From: SLST01 sp046538735
Lineage (GTDB): Bacteria > Spirochaetota > Spirochaetia > DSM-27196 > SLST01
Length of the DNA: 64,000 bases
Direction: 5' to 3'
NCBI GenBank assembly: GCA_046538735.1
Contig: JBKHII010000004.1
Location: 36,883 to 100,882 of the forward strand
The position numbers and the translations under genes are program-made. How positions within the stretch are numbered: the first letter of the stretch is position 1; each line of letters starts with the position of its first letter. Shown one piece after another: positions 8,490 through 16,605 of this stretch. Below the pieces are notes generated by a model. That model was not told the DNA's origin, made no database searches, and saw nothing but the letters and a program-made list of their open reading frames with translations.

Positions 8490-9463
8490 GTCTCGGTTTC
8501 CTGGAGTATCCATCGTGGCTCTCCCCGCAGATCGCCGAAGGCCTTCCGATCCGGTGGTACGGGGTCATGTACCTGCTCGCGTTCGCGACGACCTTTCTGC
8601 TGTTTCGGCTGGAGGCGCGTCGATCCGGTCTCACGCACGATCGGGACGAAATCGCGACCTTCTTCTACTGGGTCATTCTCGGCGCGCTGCTTGGAGGTCG
8701 TCTCTTCTACGTCTTCGCGTTCGGCGACACGATGCACTTTCTGCGCCGGCCGTGGCTCATCGTGTGGCCGTTCCAGGATGGCCGGTTCACGGGCATACAA
8801 GGCATGAGCTACCACGGAGGTTTCCTGGGTGCGGTGCTTGGTGTCGTGCTCTTCTCAATCGTGAAACGCGTGAACGTCCTCGATTGGGGAGACACGCTCG
8901 CGGTCGCAACGCCGTTGGGCTACACGTTCGGCCGCGTGGGGAACTTCATCAACGGCGAGCTCGCCGGTCGCGTCACGACGGTCTCGTGGGGAATCGTCTT
9001 CCCGCGCTCGCCTCGCTACTCGATCGAGCACGGGTGGGTGCCGGACATCGTTGACGCGACCGGCCTGACGATCCCCGACGGCACGGTGATGGTCAACCTG
9101 CCACGGCATCCCTCGCAGCTCTACGAGGCGCTGCTCGAGGGAGTCGTACTCTGGCTCATCCTCTGGTTCGTCTTCCGGCCGAAGCGGCCCTTTCCCGGAG
9201 CGATGATCGCGCTCTACGTCGCCGGCTACGGCCTGGCCCGGTTCCTCGCCGAGTACTTCCGGGCGACTGACGAGAGCGTGGGGTTCGTTGTTTCGGGCGG
9301 CCGGCAGCTCGCGTTGCCGCAGTTCACGACCTCTGTCGTGCACCTGACGGCCGGCCAGCTCATCTCACTCGGGATGCTGACCTTCGGGCTGGTACTCTTT
9401 CTCGTCTTCCGGCTCATGGCTCCGCCCGACCCGGTCGTTGAGACCTTCGATCACACCGAGTAG
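8486..9463 (+). CDS. lgt: Phosphatidylglycerol-prolipoprotein diacylglyceryl transferase
   Basis: Lgt attaches diacylglycerol to the lipobox cysteine of prolipoproteins, the first step in lipoprotein maturation at the inner membrane. The 325-residue protein has about seven membrane helices. It carries the family signatures GMSYHGG (with the essential His, here His110), GRVGNFINGEL (with the conserved Arg at about 150) and RHPSQLYEA (about 226). It overlaps fapA by 4 nt, which is striking for a housekeeping enzyme, and its end overlaps the convergent glycosyltransferase gene by 13 bp. The abundance of lipoproteins in this window, and lnt 4 kb away, fit an organism that relies heavily on this pathway. 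Confidence 0.97.
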   Translation: MSLGFLEYPSWLSPQIAEGLPIRWYGVMYLLAFATTFLLFRLEARRSGLTHDRDEIATFFYWVILGALLGGRLFYVFAFGDTMHFLRRPWLIVWPFQDGRFTGIQGMSYHGGFLGAVLGVVLFSIVKRVNVLDWGDTLAVATPLGYTFGRVGNFINGELAGRVTTVSWGIVFPRSPRYSIEHGWVPDIVDATGLTIPDGTVMVNLPRHPSQLYEALLEGVVLWLILWFVFRPKRPFPGAMIALYVAGYGLARFLAEYFRATDESVGFVVSGGRQLALPQFTTSVVHLTAGQLISLGMLTFGLVLFLVFRLMAPPDPVVETFDHTE

Positions 9464-10848
9464 CGCTGCTTGCCCTTCGCAAGGCGCTGGCGGGAGGCTC
9501 GGATCTCGTCCCCGTAGACTCCCAGCAGTCCCTGCAGTTTCTCGCGCAAGACGTTCAAGCCGAACTCGTTCCTGGCGATGCGGAAGTTCGTCTCCGTGAT
9601 CTCCTCCCGCTCCTTCGGGTGTGTGAGAACGTAGTGGATCGAATCGAGCGCATCGTCCGGGATCACGAGGAGTCCGTCCTCGCCGTAGCGATCGCGAATC
9701 TCGATGTTCCGGAGACCGGTGATCATGACGTCGGTCTTGTACACGAGGTAGGTCGTCGTGACCACGGGAACGCGCGCGGCGATCGCCTCAAGGAGCGCGT
9801 TTCCGAATCCCTCCCAGATGGGCAGGTAGGTCACGAGGTCGGCGTTCGCCAATACATCGCGGTTCGTAAAGATTCGGCGCCCTTGATCGTCCGTGTCGCG
9901 CCTGGACGCGACGCGGTCCGAGATCAGGTGGAAGTGAAGGCCGACGGCTTCAGCCAGCGCGCGGATCTGCTCTATGTAGTTCTCGTTCGGCTCGTCGCCT
10001 TGGTAAAGCGAGATGATGTAGTGGAGACGATCCCGAAACTCGGGGTAGCGCTCCACGAACCGAACCAGCAAACGTACCGAGTCCTCGATGCGCTTGCGCG
10101 GGACGATACGGGTGGGCTGGACGACGAGGATGTCGTTCTCCTTGAAGCCGAGCTCCGAGCGGAACGTCGCGTTGTAATCGTCGCGCACCACCGGATGATC
10201 GTAGTCCTCGCAATTCGGGATGATGAACGGCGAGACGCGCTTGAGCGAGCGCAGGATGTGCGCAGCGTACGAGCTGATCACGACGTGCTCGAGCGCAAGA
10301 TCCACGGGCGGCATGATCCGGTCGAGCAGTCCCCGGATACGCGTGTCGCTGAACCGGCTCCGCTCCCACCAGAAGTCATGATGGTGAAAGATCGTCGCAA
10401 CGCGGCGTTCGGTGGCGACCTTGTGGACTGCGAGTCCGCCGAGAAGCGTCATGGGCATCGCGTTCGTATTCTCGGCGACCAGCACGTCGATATCATGATC
10501 GCGCACGATGTCGTAGAGCGCGTTGGCGACGTCCGCCCCACGGGCCTGGAGCTGGTCCACGACCGCCTGACGCTGTTCGCCGTTGAGCTGCGGCGGGTGC
10601 TTGCTAAGGTGCGGAAACGCGAGCCGTTCGTATTCGCGCTGTTCGCTCGTGTCGAAGCGAATCTGTGGAAGCACGAACTGCCGCTCGAACCCGGGAATCG
10701 GAAGTGCGGCGCAGTACCTGCCGGCGATCGTGAATACGTCGTGGCCGAACGAATCGAGGATCTGGATCCATTTGTCCGCCTCGAGCGAGACGCCGTCTAC
10801 GTCTCCGAGCTTGCCGCTGACGACTGCAATGCGAAACGAGGTGCTCAT
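9451..10848 (-). CDS. GT4-type glycosyltransferase
   Basis: This 465-residue GT-B glycosyltransferase has an N-terminal acceptor domain with ENTNAMPM and HHHDFWWERSRF (about 125-165) and a C-terminal nucleotide-sugar domain with VVQPTRIVPRKR (about 235) and the GT4 loop PIWEGFGNALLEAIAARVPVV (about 355-375), whose Glu residues bind the donor. The HHHDF motif is shared with sucrose-type and glucosylglycerate-type GT4 enzymes, so a soluble or compatible-solute sugar acceptor is possible, but I cannot name the product. The ATG at 10848 is used; a GTG at 10872 would add 8 residues, and neither has a clear ribosome binding site. It is convergent with lgt and divergent from the OmpA-domain gene. 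Confidence 0.8.
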   Translation of the reverse strand: MSTSFRIAVVSGKLGDVDGVSLEADKWIQILDSFGHDVFTIAGRYCAALPIPGFERQFVLPQIRFDTSEQREYERLAFPHLSKHPPQLNGEQRQAVVDQLQARGADVANALYDIVRDHDIDVLVAENTNAMPMTLLGGLAVHKVATERRVATIFHHHDFWWERSRFSDTRIRGLLDRIMPPVDLALEHVVISSYAAHILRSLKRVSPFIIPNCEDYDHPVVRDDYNATFRSELGFKENDILVVQPTRIVPRKRIEDSVRLLVRFVERYPEFRDRLHYIISLYQGDEPNENYIEQIRALAEAVGLHFHLISDRVASRRDTDDQGRRIFTNRDVLANADLVTYLPIWEGFGNALLEAIAARVPVVTTTYLVYKTDVMITGLRNIEIRDRYGEDGLLVIPDDALDSIHYVLTHPKEREEITETNFRIARNEFGLNVLREKLQGLLGVYGDEIRASRQRLAKGKQRYSV

Positions 10849-10878
10849 TGGGGTGAAGGTAGTGGAAATCACTCGTGG

Positions 10879-11973
10879 ATGTCACGCTCTCTGGGGATTG
10901 TAGCGCTGCGGATCGTGGGCGATAATGGCGACGTGGCTGGTTCGCTCTCCGTGCTCGTGGACAACAAAGAGCTCGTGCCGATTACTCGTCTCCGCGAGGG
11001 CGAGAGCGGTGTCCTGAACCTTACGACGATGCTCCCCGACCAGAACCAGGCGTATATCGAAATCTACTTCAAGAACGGCAGACGCCGGGGCCACATCCAG
11101 ACGTTCCATGTGAACCGCTTGCGCCACGGCAAGGAACGGCCGCAGATCGTGGTGTCCGCCCACATCCGCGAGCAACGTGCCACGGTCACCCTCCGCATCG
11201 ACGGCGAGCTCATCGCCACCGAAAGCTACCCGATTCCCGCGGAGATGCTCTCCGGACGACCGTGGCCGTGGCTCGCCGCGGCCGCGGCGATCGCGCTCGT
11301 TGCGGTCATCGGCTGGGGCGCGTGGTCGCTCGCCCGCGGCGAGTGGTCGATAGCCGGATCCGCGCCCGCCGATTCGCGAGCAGGAAACGCGGCGGATGCG
11401 AGTGGCGAGCCGGCAGCCGAGACGCGCGACGGGCCTGACACGGCGAGCGCGCCGGAGCAGGAGGCTGAGCCCGCGCGGGCAGTCGCGCCGGAGGGGGACA
11501 CCGAACCAGACACCGAAACGGACACCGAACCTGAGCCGAGCACGACGACCGAGAGCGAGGCTCGGGCGCAGGACGGCGACGAAGAACCGGCCGATGCGCC
11601 CCCGGCCACTCGGGCGGAGGCGATCGTCTACTTCGAACCCGAGAGCGCGGTGCTGCGCGCGGCAACGAAGGAAGAGCTCAACCTCGTGGCCGCCGGGATC
11701 GCCCAGTGGATCGGCGCGGGCGGCGATCCGGAGACGGTGACGATCGTCGCAGAGGGTCACACGGCGCTCTACGATACGGAGGCTTCGCGGTTGGAGCTGT
11801 CACGCGAACGTGCGGCCGCGGTTGCGGACTATCTGAGCGATGCACTGAACGAACGCGGCATCGGACGCCCGGAGATCGAAACGTCCGGTCGTGGGGGCCA
11901 GGAGCCGGTCACGCGCACCGAGTCGGAGCAATGGCGGAATCGGCGAGTGGAGCTCACGATCACGGGCGGGTGA
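10879..11973 (+). CDS. Single-pass membrane protein with periplasmic OmpA domain
   Basis: The 364-residue protein has an N-terminal soluble beta-rich domain (1-125, unrecognised) and one transmembrane helix (about 129-152). A 90-residue linker rich in Glu, Pro, Thr and Asp (153-244) follows, then an OmpA/MotB-type peptidoglycan-binding domain (248-364) with EGHTALYDTEASRLELSRER and a C-terminal NRRVELTI. With the domain order N-TM-linker-OmpA and no signal peptide, the first domain should be cytoplasmic and the OmpA domain should reach the cell wall, like MotB but with a much larger cytoplasmic module. The ATG at 10879 begins the first segment with protein-like composition. It could be a stator-like or scaffold protein. 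Confidence 0.75.
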   Translation: MSRSLGIVALRIVGDNGDVAGSLSVLVDNKELVPITRLREGESGVLNLTTMLPDQNQAYIEIYFKNGRRRGHIQTFHVNRLRHGKERPQIVVSAHIREQRATVTLRIDGELIATESYPIPAEMLSGRPWPWLAAAAAIALVAVIGWGAWSLARGEWSIAGSAPADSRAGNAADASGEPAAETRDGPDTASAPEQEAEPARAVAPEGDTEPDTETDTEPEPSTTTESEARAQDGDEEPADAPPATRAEAIVYFEPESAVLRAATKEELNLVAAGIAQWIGAGGDPETVTIVAEGHTALYDTEASRLELSRERAAAVADYLSDALNERGIGRPEIETSGRGGQEPVTRTESEQWRNRRVELTITGG

Positions 11974-12013
11974 GCTCGCCGCCGCTCTACCGCGCTGCGA
12001 GTTGCTCGCGGAC

Positions 12014-12784
12014 CTACTCGACCCACTCCACGGACAGCGACGCGACGGGGCTGCGAACCCCCTGCCACACGGCGACCACGCGGTACTCGGCCGTTGTGGG
12101 CTCGGGAGACCAGAGATAGGTGCCCTCGCACTTCTGCGTCTTCCAGTAGTTGTCTACGCTCGGTTCGCTGCCGTCCCGCGTGATGTAGAGGTCGGCGGCG
12201 GCGTAGTCGCACGAGATGCGGAGTTGGGCGGCGGGGTCATCGTTGTTCGAGACAGGTATCGACACGCTTCCCGAGACCTCGCGTCCCGCGACGACGAAGG
12301 TGGGACGGGCAAGGTCCGGATCCTCCTGGTGCTCCCAGATCACGGTGAGCGTGAAGGGATCGCTGTACTGATCGTCCTGCGCCGCGATGACGCGGTAGGA
12401 GGCGACGCCCTCGAGCGGTCTGCTGATCGCCGGCGGATCCGCGGGATCGATCGGTCCTTCCCAGTTGTTGTCCGCCGAGGGGACGCTGCCGTCACGCGTG
12501 ACGTAGAGCGTGACGTCGTCGCGGCTGCTCGTGGGAACGAGCCGTCCCGCCGGGGGGCCGCCCGTGGGGAGCGTCACGATCGTCTCGGACTCGAAGGTAG
12601 TACCGTCCGCCGCGACGAACTCGGCGATGCCCGGCTGCGCGAGCTCCGCGGGTGCTTCCTGAGCAGGCTGAGCCTCCGAAGTCTCCTCGGCTTCCGTCGC
12701 CTCGGGCGCATCCTCCTGGGTCGCGCAGCCCGCGACGAGCGCGATCAGGGCGAGACCAGCGAACACTCTTGCTACCGCCTTCAT
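12014..12784 (-). CDS. Lipoprotein with two chitobiase-type C-terminal repeats
   Basis: This 256-residue lipoprotein has a signal peptide ending in LVAGC (Cys20) followed by an acidic Glu/Ala/Pro-rich tether. The mature part holds two related modules, one containing LYVTRDGSVPSADNNW and the other LYITRDGSEPSVDNYW, each followed by a YRV strand. This pattern resembles the chitobiase/beta-hexosaminidase C-terminal domain (IYYTxDGSxPT), a small beta-sandwich usually found as an accessory domain. No catalytic domain is present. The start has a GGAGG ribosome binding site, and a TAGAAT -10 box lies just upstream. It faces lnt in the same orientation but has its own promoter region. Confidence 0.8.
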   Translation of the reverse strand: MKAVARVFAGLALIALVAGCATQEDAPEATEAEETSEAQPAQEAPAELAQPGIAEFVAADGTTFESETIVTLPTGGPPAGRLVPTSSRDDVTLYVTRDGSVPSADNNWEGPIDPADPPAISRPLEGVASYRVIAAQDDQYSDPFTLTVIWEHQEDPDLARPTFVVAGREVSGSVSIPVSNNDDPAAQLRISCDYAAADLYITRDGSEPSVDNYWKTQKCEGTYLWSPEPTTAEYRVVAVWQGVRSPVASLSVEWVE

Positions 12785-12840
12785 GAGGACCTCCGCGTCC
12801 TATTCTACCACCCCCGCTGTGGTCCGCACAGCGGGCGCGA

Positions 12841-15105
12841 TCATTCGTCGTTCCAGATCTGACGCCAGTCAACGCCCTTCTTCCGGCGTCGCGGCTTCTC
12901 CGGCCGTGCCCGGTCGGTCTGCGCCTTCCGGGCCCGAGGCTTCGCTGCTCGGGGCTCCGCTCTGCGCGCCGGTCGCTTGCGGCGCGTTCGCGCACGGCCG
13001 GTCGTACCCGAGATCGCAAGCGAAACGATCCAGAGCACGAGTAGTGCGCCGCCGGCCGCGAGCGGGAAGTAGTCGCCCCATCGGGTGTAGAGCGTCGTGC
13101 GCTGGTCGGGATCAACGCGGACCTCCGAGATCATGAACGCGGGCTCGAAGTAGGGACCGGCGGCGAGCACGCGCCCGTACTCGTCCACGTGAGCGGTGAC
13201 GCCGGACGCCGTGGAGCGTACGAGCGGACGTCGGTTTTCGACCGCCCTGAAGAGGCCGGCCGCGAAGTGCTGCTTCGCCTGCGCCTCGGTGAGCGACCAG
13301 TAGTCGTTCGAGATGTTGACGATGACCTCGGCCCCGCGCCGGACGAAGCCGCGAACGTAGTCCGGGAAGACGTCCTCGTAGCAGATCGGCGTTGAGAAGG
13401 TGAATTGCGGATGCTCGAACACGGTCTGCTCGGTTCCCTTCTCCCAGAAGACCATCTCGAACTGCAGCAGGAGCGAGTAGATCCGGGGGAACTGCTCGCG
13501 GTACGGGAAGTACTCGGTAAACGGGACGAGCCGGATCTTGCGGTAGGTTTCGCGCCGGTTTCCCTCGTCATCGAAGAGCACGGCGGCGTTGAACCTCACG
13601 CGGTCGATCTCGTTGCCCTCGGCATCACGGACGAGCTCGTAGTCGTCGTTTCCCGTGAGGAGCCATGTTCCCAGTTGTTCCTGGTATGTGAGAAACCGAC
13701 GCACCAACGCATGGTACCGCCTGCTCGACTCGTCCTCCGACCACCGCCGGATGTTCGGCACGAAGGCGGTCTCCGACCAGACGACGATGTCCGGGTCGGC
13801 CGCCATCGCCTGGTTGGTGAGGCGAATGAGCGTGTTCAACGTGCCGTCGTAGTCGTTCCTGCGGGGATCGGTGTTCTGCTGGATCTGCGCCACGGTCACC
13901 GAGCGAGCGTCCGGATCCGGCCCCACGTTCGCCGCGAGGACGATGCCGCCCCCGAGCGCGACGGCGCCCACGAGTCCGATGACGCCGAGCAACCAGCCGA
14001 AGCTGCGCCGAACCGAAGCGGGGGTCGCGCCACGCCTCGGTTCCGAGCGCGACCATGTCCGTCGCTCGGAGTGTCTCCGGATCGCCGCCCCAACGAACTC
14101 GGCGATCGCCGAGTTGGCGAGCAGGACGAGAAAGCTCACGCCCCACACGCCGGTCAGCTCCGCGATCTGGATAATCGGCAGCACGGAGTACTGCGAGTGC
14201 GCTGCGAGCGCCCACGGGTAGCCGAGGAATCCAATCGATCTCAGGTATTCGAAGAGCGTGAACGCCAGCGGGAGGACGAAGACGCGACCGAACCGAACGC
14301 TCCGGTAGAGATAGATCGCGATGGGCGTGAAGAGCGCGAAGTAGACGAGGAAGAAGAGAACGGTGACCTGAAGCGCGATGAGGCCGAACGTCCCGAGCCA
14401 GTAGCTCGAGAGCAGCGTGGTGAAGCCACCGAAGGCAACGCCGTAGAGAACTGCGGGACCGAACCGGGCGCTCCGCCATACGAGAAAGAGGGGCACGAAG
14501 GCGATCCAGCCGAGGAGCGGGAATCCGTCCAGGCTGAGAAACGACGGCATTGCGATCGAGACGAGGAACGCGGAGAGCAGAACGAAGAGCAGGCCCCATG
14601 GCCGGACCACGAGATCGGGTTCCCGCCGCCGCTCGTCGTACGCGGCCCGAACGGCGCGGGGCCGGCCGATTCGCAACAGCAGGTAAGCAACAACGTTGAG
14701 CGCGACGAGGGGGAAGACGCGAACCCAGACCAGGAGACGTTCGGTACGCGTGTCCAACGCGAGCCTGACGTTGCCGCCGGACGCGATGAATCGCTGCACG
14801 TAGTCGAGGTTGGCGTTCATCGCGTAGATGAAGCTGAACAGAAAGAGGAGCAGCGACGCAACCGCGAGGAGCTCGGGGACGAGCAGGAGCCGGCGGAGAT
14901 TGGGTGCTGTCGGATGCGGACGCCGGAACGCAGAGACGAGCAGGACGATTCCCCACACGTAGTGGAGCGCGAGGATGATGGAGAAAAGGAAATCGGAGGC
15001 GAGCGGGGCGGCGATTGCGACCGGGCTCCACGCCACGACATAGGTGACGAGGAGCGAGACGCCGAGGTAGACCGCCGCGAGCACGCGCCCGGGATATCGC
15101 AGCAT
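12841..15105 (-). CDS. lnt: Apolipoprotein N-acyltransferase with N- and C-terminal extensions
   Basis: Lnt transfers the third acyl chain to the N-terminal cysteine of lipoproteins. The nitrilase-like catalytic domain (about 400-690) has the triad Glu445 (VVWSETAF), Lys523 (YRKIRLVPFTEYFP) and Cys575 (TPICYEDVF); Lys-Cys spacing is 52 residues, as in E. coli. The protein is 754 residues instead of about 510. Roughly 165 N-terminal residues form four extra membrane helices before the usual Lnt bundle, and the C terminus is an Arg/Lys/Ala-rich tail of about 55 residues. Start at the ATG at 15105, with a TTGCGC-17-TAGATT promoter ending 9 nt upstream. Confidence 0.93.
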   Translation of the reverse strand: MLRYPGRVLAAVYLGVSLLVTYVVAWSPVAIAAPLASDFLFSIILALHYVWGIVLLVSAFRRPHPTAPNLRRLLLVPELLAVASLLLFLFSFIYAMNANLDYVQRFIASGGNVRLALDTRTERLLVWVRVFPLVALNVVAYLLLRIGRPRAVRAAYDERRREPDLVVRPWGLLFVLLSAFLVSIAMPSFLSLDGFPLLGWIAFVPLFLVWRSARFGPAVLYGVAFGGFTTLLSSYWLGTFGLIALQVTVLFFLVYFALFTPIAIYLYRSVRFGRVFVLPLAFTLFEYLRSIGFLGYPWALAAHSQYSVLPIIQIAELTGVWGVSFLVLLANSAIAEFVGAAIRRHSERRTWSRSEPRRGATPASVRRSFGWLLGVIGLVGAVALGGGIVLAANVGPDPDARSVTVAQIQQNTDPRRNDYDGTLNTLIRLTNQAMAADPDIVVWSETAFVPNIRRWSEDESSRRYHALVRRFLTYQEQLGTWLLTGNDDYELVRDAEGNEIDRVRFNAAVLFDDEGNRRETYRKIRLVPFTEYFPYREQFPRIYSLLLQFEMVFWEKGTEQTVFEHPQFTFSTPICYEDVFPDYVRGFVRRGAEVIVNISNDYWSLTEAQAKQHFAAGLFRAVENRRPLVRSTASGVTAHVDEYGRVLAAGPYFEPAFMISEVRVDPDQRTTLYTRWGDYFPLAAGGALLVLWIVSLAISGTTGRARTRRKRPARRAEPRAAKPRARKAQTDRARPEKPRRRKKGVDWRQIWNDE

Positions 15106-15114
15106 TGCGCAGAA

Positions 15115-15143
15115 AATCTAACGGATTCGTTCGCGCCGCGCAA
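15115..15143 (-). promoter_or_regulatory. Promoter TTGCGC-17-TAGATT for lnt
   Basis: On the minus strand TTGCGC (15143-15138), a 17-bp spacer and TAGATT (15120-15115) lie 9 nt before the lnt ATG. The hexamers are moderate matches, but spacing and position are good; the transcript would have almost no leader. Confidence 0.4.
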
Positions 15144-15183
15144 ACACTTTGCTTCGGGGTGGCCCACGGGATAGGGGGTCGAC

Positions 15184-15189
15184 TATACT
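15184..15189 (+). promoter_or_regulatory. -10 box (TATACT) 11 nt before the PlsC-like gene
   Basis: TATACT is followed by 11 nt and the ATG at 15201, leaving a leader of only about 4 nt. No convincing -35 hexamer is visible at 17 bp. Confidence 0.4.
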
Positions 15190-15200
15190 GAAGCGGTACT

Positions 15201-16496
15201 ATGAGTGACGCTCGATCGGACCGGTACGCCCGGCTTCGCCGCAGACGCCATGCGCGGCGAGCACGACGTCGGTCTACTGCCTCCAAAGCCCTGCATCGGA
15301 TTCTCAGGATGACGCTCGCACCGATCATCATTCGGTTGTTCAACGTGCGCGGAGAGAACCTTGAGCTGATTCGGCGATTGCGGCCGCCGTACGTCGTGCT
15401 GCCGAATCACGCGTCGGTGTGGGATCCGTTCTTCGTGAACATCTTCGTCCCGGGCATGATCCACTACGTGGTCTCGGACGCGAACTTCAGGTCCAAGGCC
15501 GTCGAGTTCCTCCTGGGCCTGGTGGGCTCCATCCCGAAAACCAAGGTCATGTCGGACATCGATACGGTGAAGAGCATCATGCGCATCCGGGACGCGCGAG
15601 GCATCGTGGGGATCTTCCCGGAAGGTCAGAACACGTGGGACGGCCACAGCCTTCCGATCTACTACTCCACGGCGAAGCTCGTGAAGGTGCTCCGGGTTCC
15701 GGTCGTGACCGTGCATATCTCGGGGTCGTTTCTCTCGAAAGCGCGCTGGGCGAAGCGAAGGCGTCGCGGGAAGGTGATCGTTCGGTTCGATCTGGCGCTC
15801 TCACCCGAACAGCTTCGGAAGGCGAGCGTATCCGAGGTGGACGCGAGGATCGCCGAGATGCTCGAGCACGACGAGTACGAGTTCAACCGGATCGAGCAAC
15901 AGAAGTACTACGGAACCGATCGCGCCGAATACGCCGAGATCGCGCTTTTCGCATGTCCACAGTGCGCTGCGCTGAGTACGCTGCGATCTCACGGAAACAT
16001 CCTCGAGTGCACCGGCTGCGGCTACGCCGTCCGCTACAACCTGCACGGCTTCTTCCGACCCGTCCGCGGGTCCGTCCGCGGGTCCGTCTCGGGTTCGGTG
16101 CGATTCGACACCGTGCGGGCCTGGAATCTCTGGCAGATGGACGAGCTTCGCCGAAGGTTGCACGCCTTCACCCACGCAGCCGAGCCGGAACCGCTCTTCG
16201 TGGAACCGGAGGTCACCGTGGAGATCGGCTACAAGTCGACGCCGCTCGAACCGTTGGGCACGGGAAGCCTGGAGCTGCTGCCGGACCGTATCCTCTTGCG
16301 GACGCCCGAGACGGTGGAATCGTTCCCGATCGCCGAGATCGAGGGGAGCAACGTGCAGAACGGCGAGCGGCTCGAATTCTACTTCCGAGACAGCCTCTAC
16401 CGCGTGACGATCCTCGACCCGCGCGGCTGCACCTACAAGTGGGACCTTGCCGTCCGCATGATGAGAGAGCTTGCGGCCTCGACCGCGGCGGTGTAG
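15201..16496 (+). CDS. PlsC-like acyltransferase fused to a zinc-ribbon domain
   Basis: This 431-residue protein has an N-terminal 1-acyl-glycerol-3-phosphate acyltransferase domain with the HX4D catalytic motif NHASVWD (His70, Asp75) and the phosphate-binding FPEG (139-142). A first basic stretch (8-30, RLRRRRHARRARRR) probably contacts membrane phospholipid. After the acyltransferase domain comes a CPQC-(14)-CTGC four-cysteine zinc ribbon (252-273) and a beta-rich C-terminal domain (about 325-425) that I do not recognise. It could acylate a lipid precursor, but the added domains make the acceptor uncertain. It is divergent from lnt. Confidence 0.85.
   Translation: MSDARSDRYARLRRRRHARRARRRSTASKALHRILRMTLAPIIIRLFNVRGENLELIRRLRPPYVVLPNHASVWDPFFVNIFVPGMIHYVVSDANFRSKAVEFLLGLVGSIPKTKVMSDIDTVKSIMRIRDARGIVGIFPEGQNTWDGHSLPIYYSTAKLVKVLRVPVVTVHISGSFLSKARWAKRRRRGKVIVRFDLALSPEQLRKASVSEVDARIAEMLEHDEYEFNRIEQQKYYGTDRAEYAEIALFACPQCAALSTLRSHGNILECTGCGYAVRYNLHGFFRPVRGSVRGSVSGSVRFDTVRAWNLWQMDELRRRLHAFTHAAEPEPLFVEPEVTVEIGYKSTPLEPLGTGSLELLPDRILLRTPETVESFPIAEIEGSNVQNGERLEFYFRDSLYRVTILDPRGCTYKWDLAVRMMRELAASTAAV
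16062..16097 (+). repeat. Three-copy 12-bp in-frame tandem repeat in the PlsC-like gene
   Basis: GTCCGCGGGTCC is present twice in perfect tandem (16062-16085), followed by a diverged third copy (16086-16097). It encodes the repeated tetrapeptide RGSV-RGSV-SGSV just after the zinc ribbon. Such repeats can change copy number by slippage without breaking the frame. Confidence 0.7.
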
Positions 16497-16500
16497 AAGT

Positions 16501-16519
16501 ATGAGCTATTAGAGCTCAT
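16501..16519. terminator. Short hairpin after the PlsC-like gene
   Basis: ATGAGCT and AGCTCAT form a perfect 7-bp stem with a 5-nt loop starting 5 nt after the stop codon. No T-run follows, so a true intrinsic terminator is doubtful; it may protect the 3' end. Confidence 0.3.
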
Positions 16520-16605
16520 TGGCTCGCCGATGTAAAGAAAATCCAACGCACCCCGACAACTCTGGCCGACAATAGAGTCGGGGGAATGTCATTCGACGGG
16601 GACAT

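Noticed and set aside
13405..15174. 589-codon + strand frame opposite lnt
   Set aside because: Shadow of a gene with an intact Lnt triad; composition is charged and repetitive with no domain.
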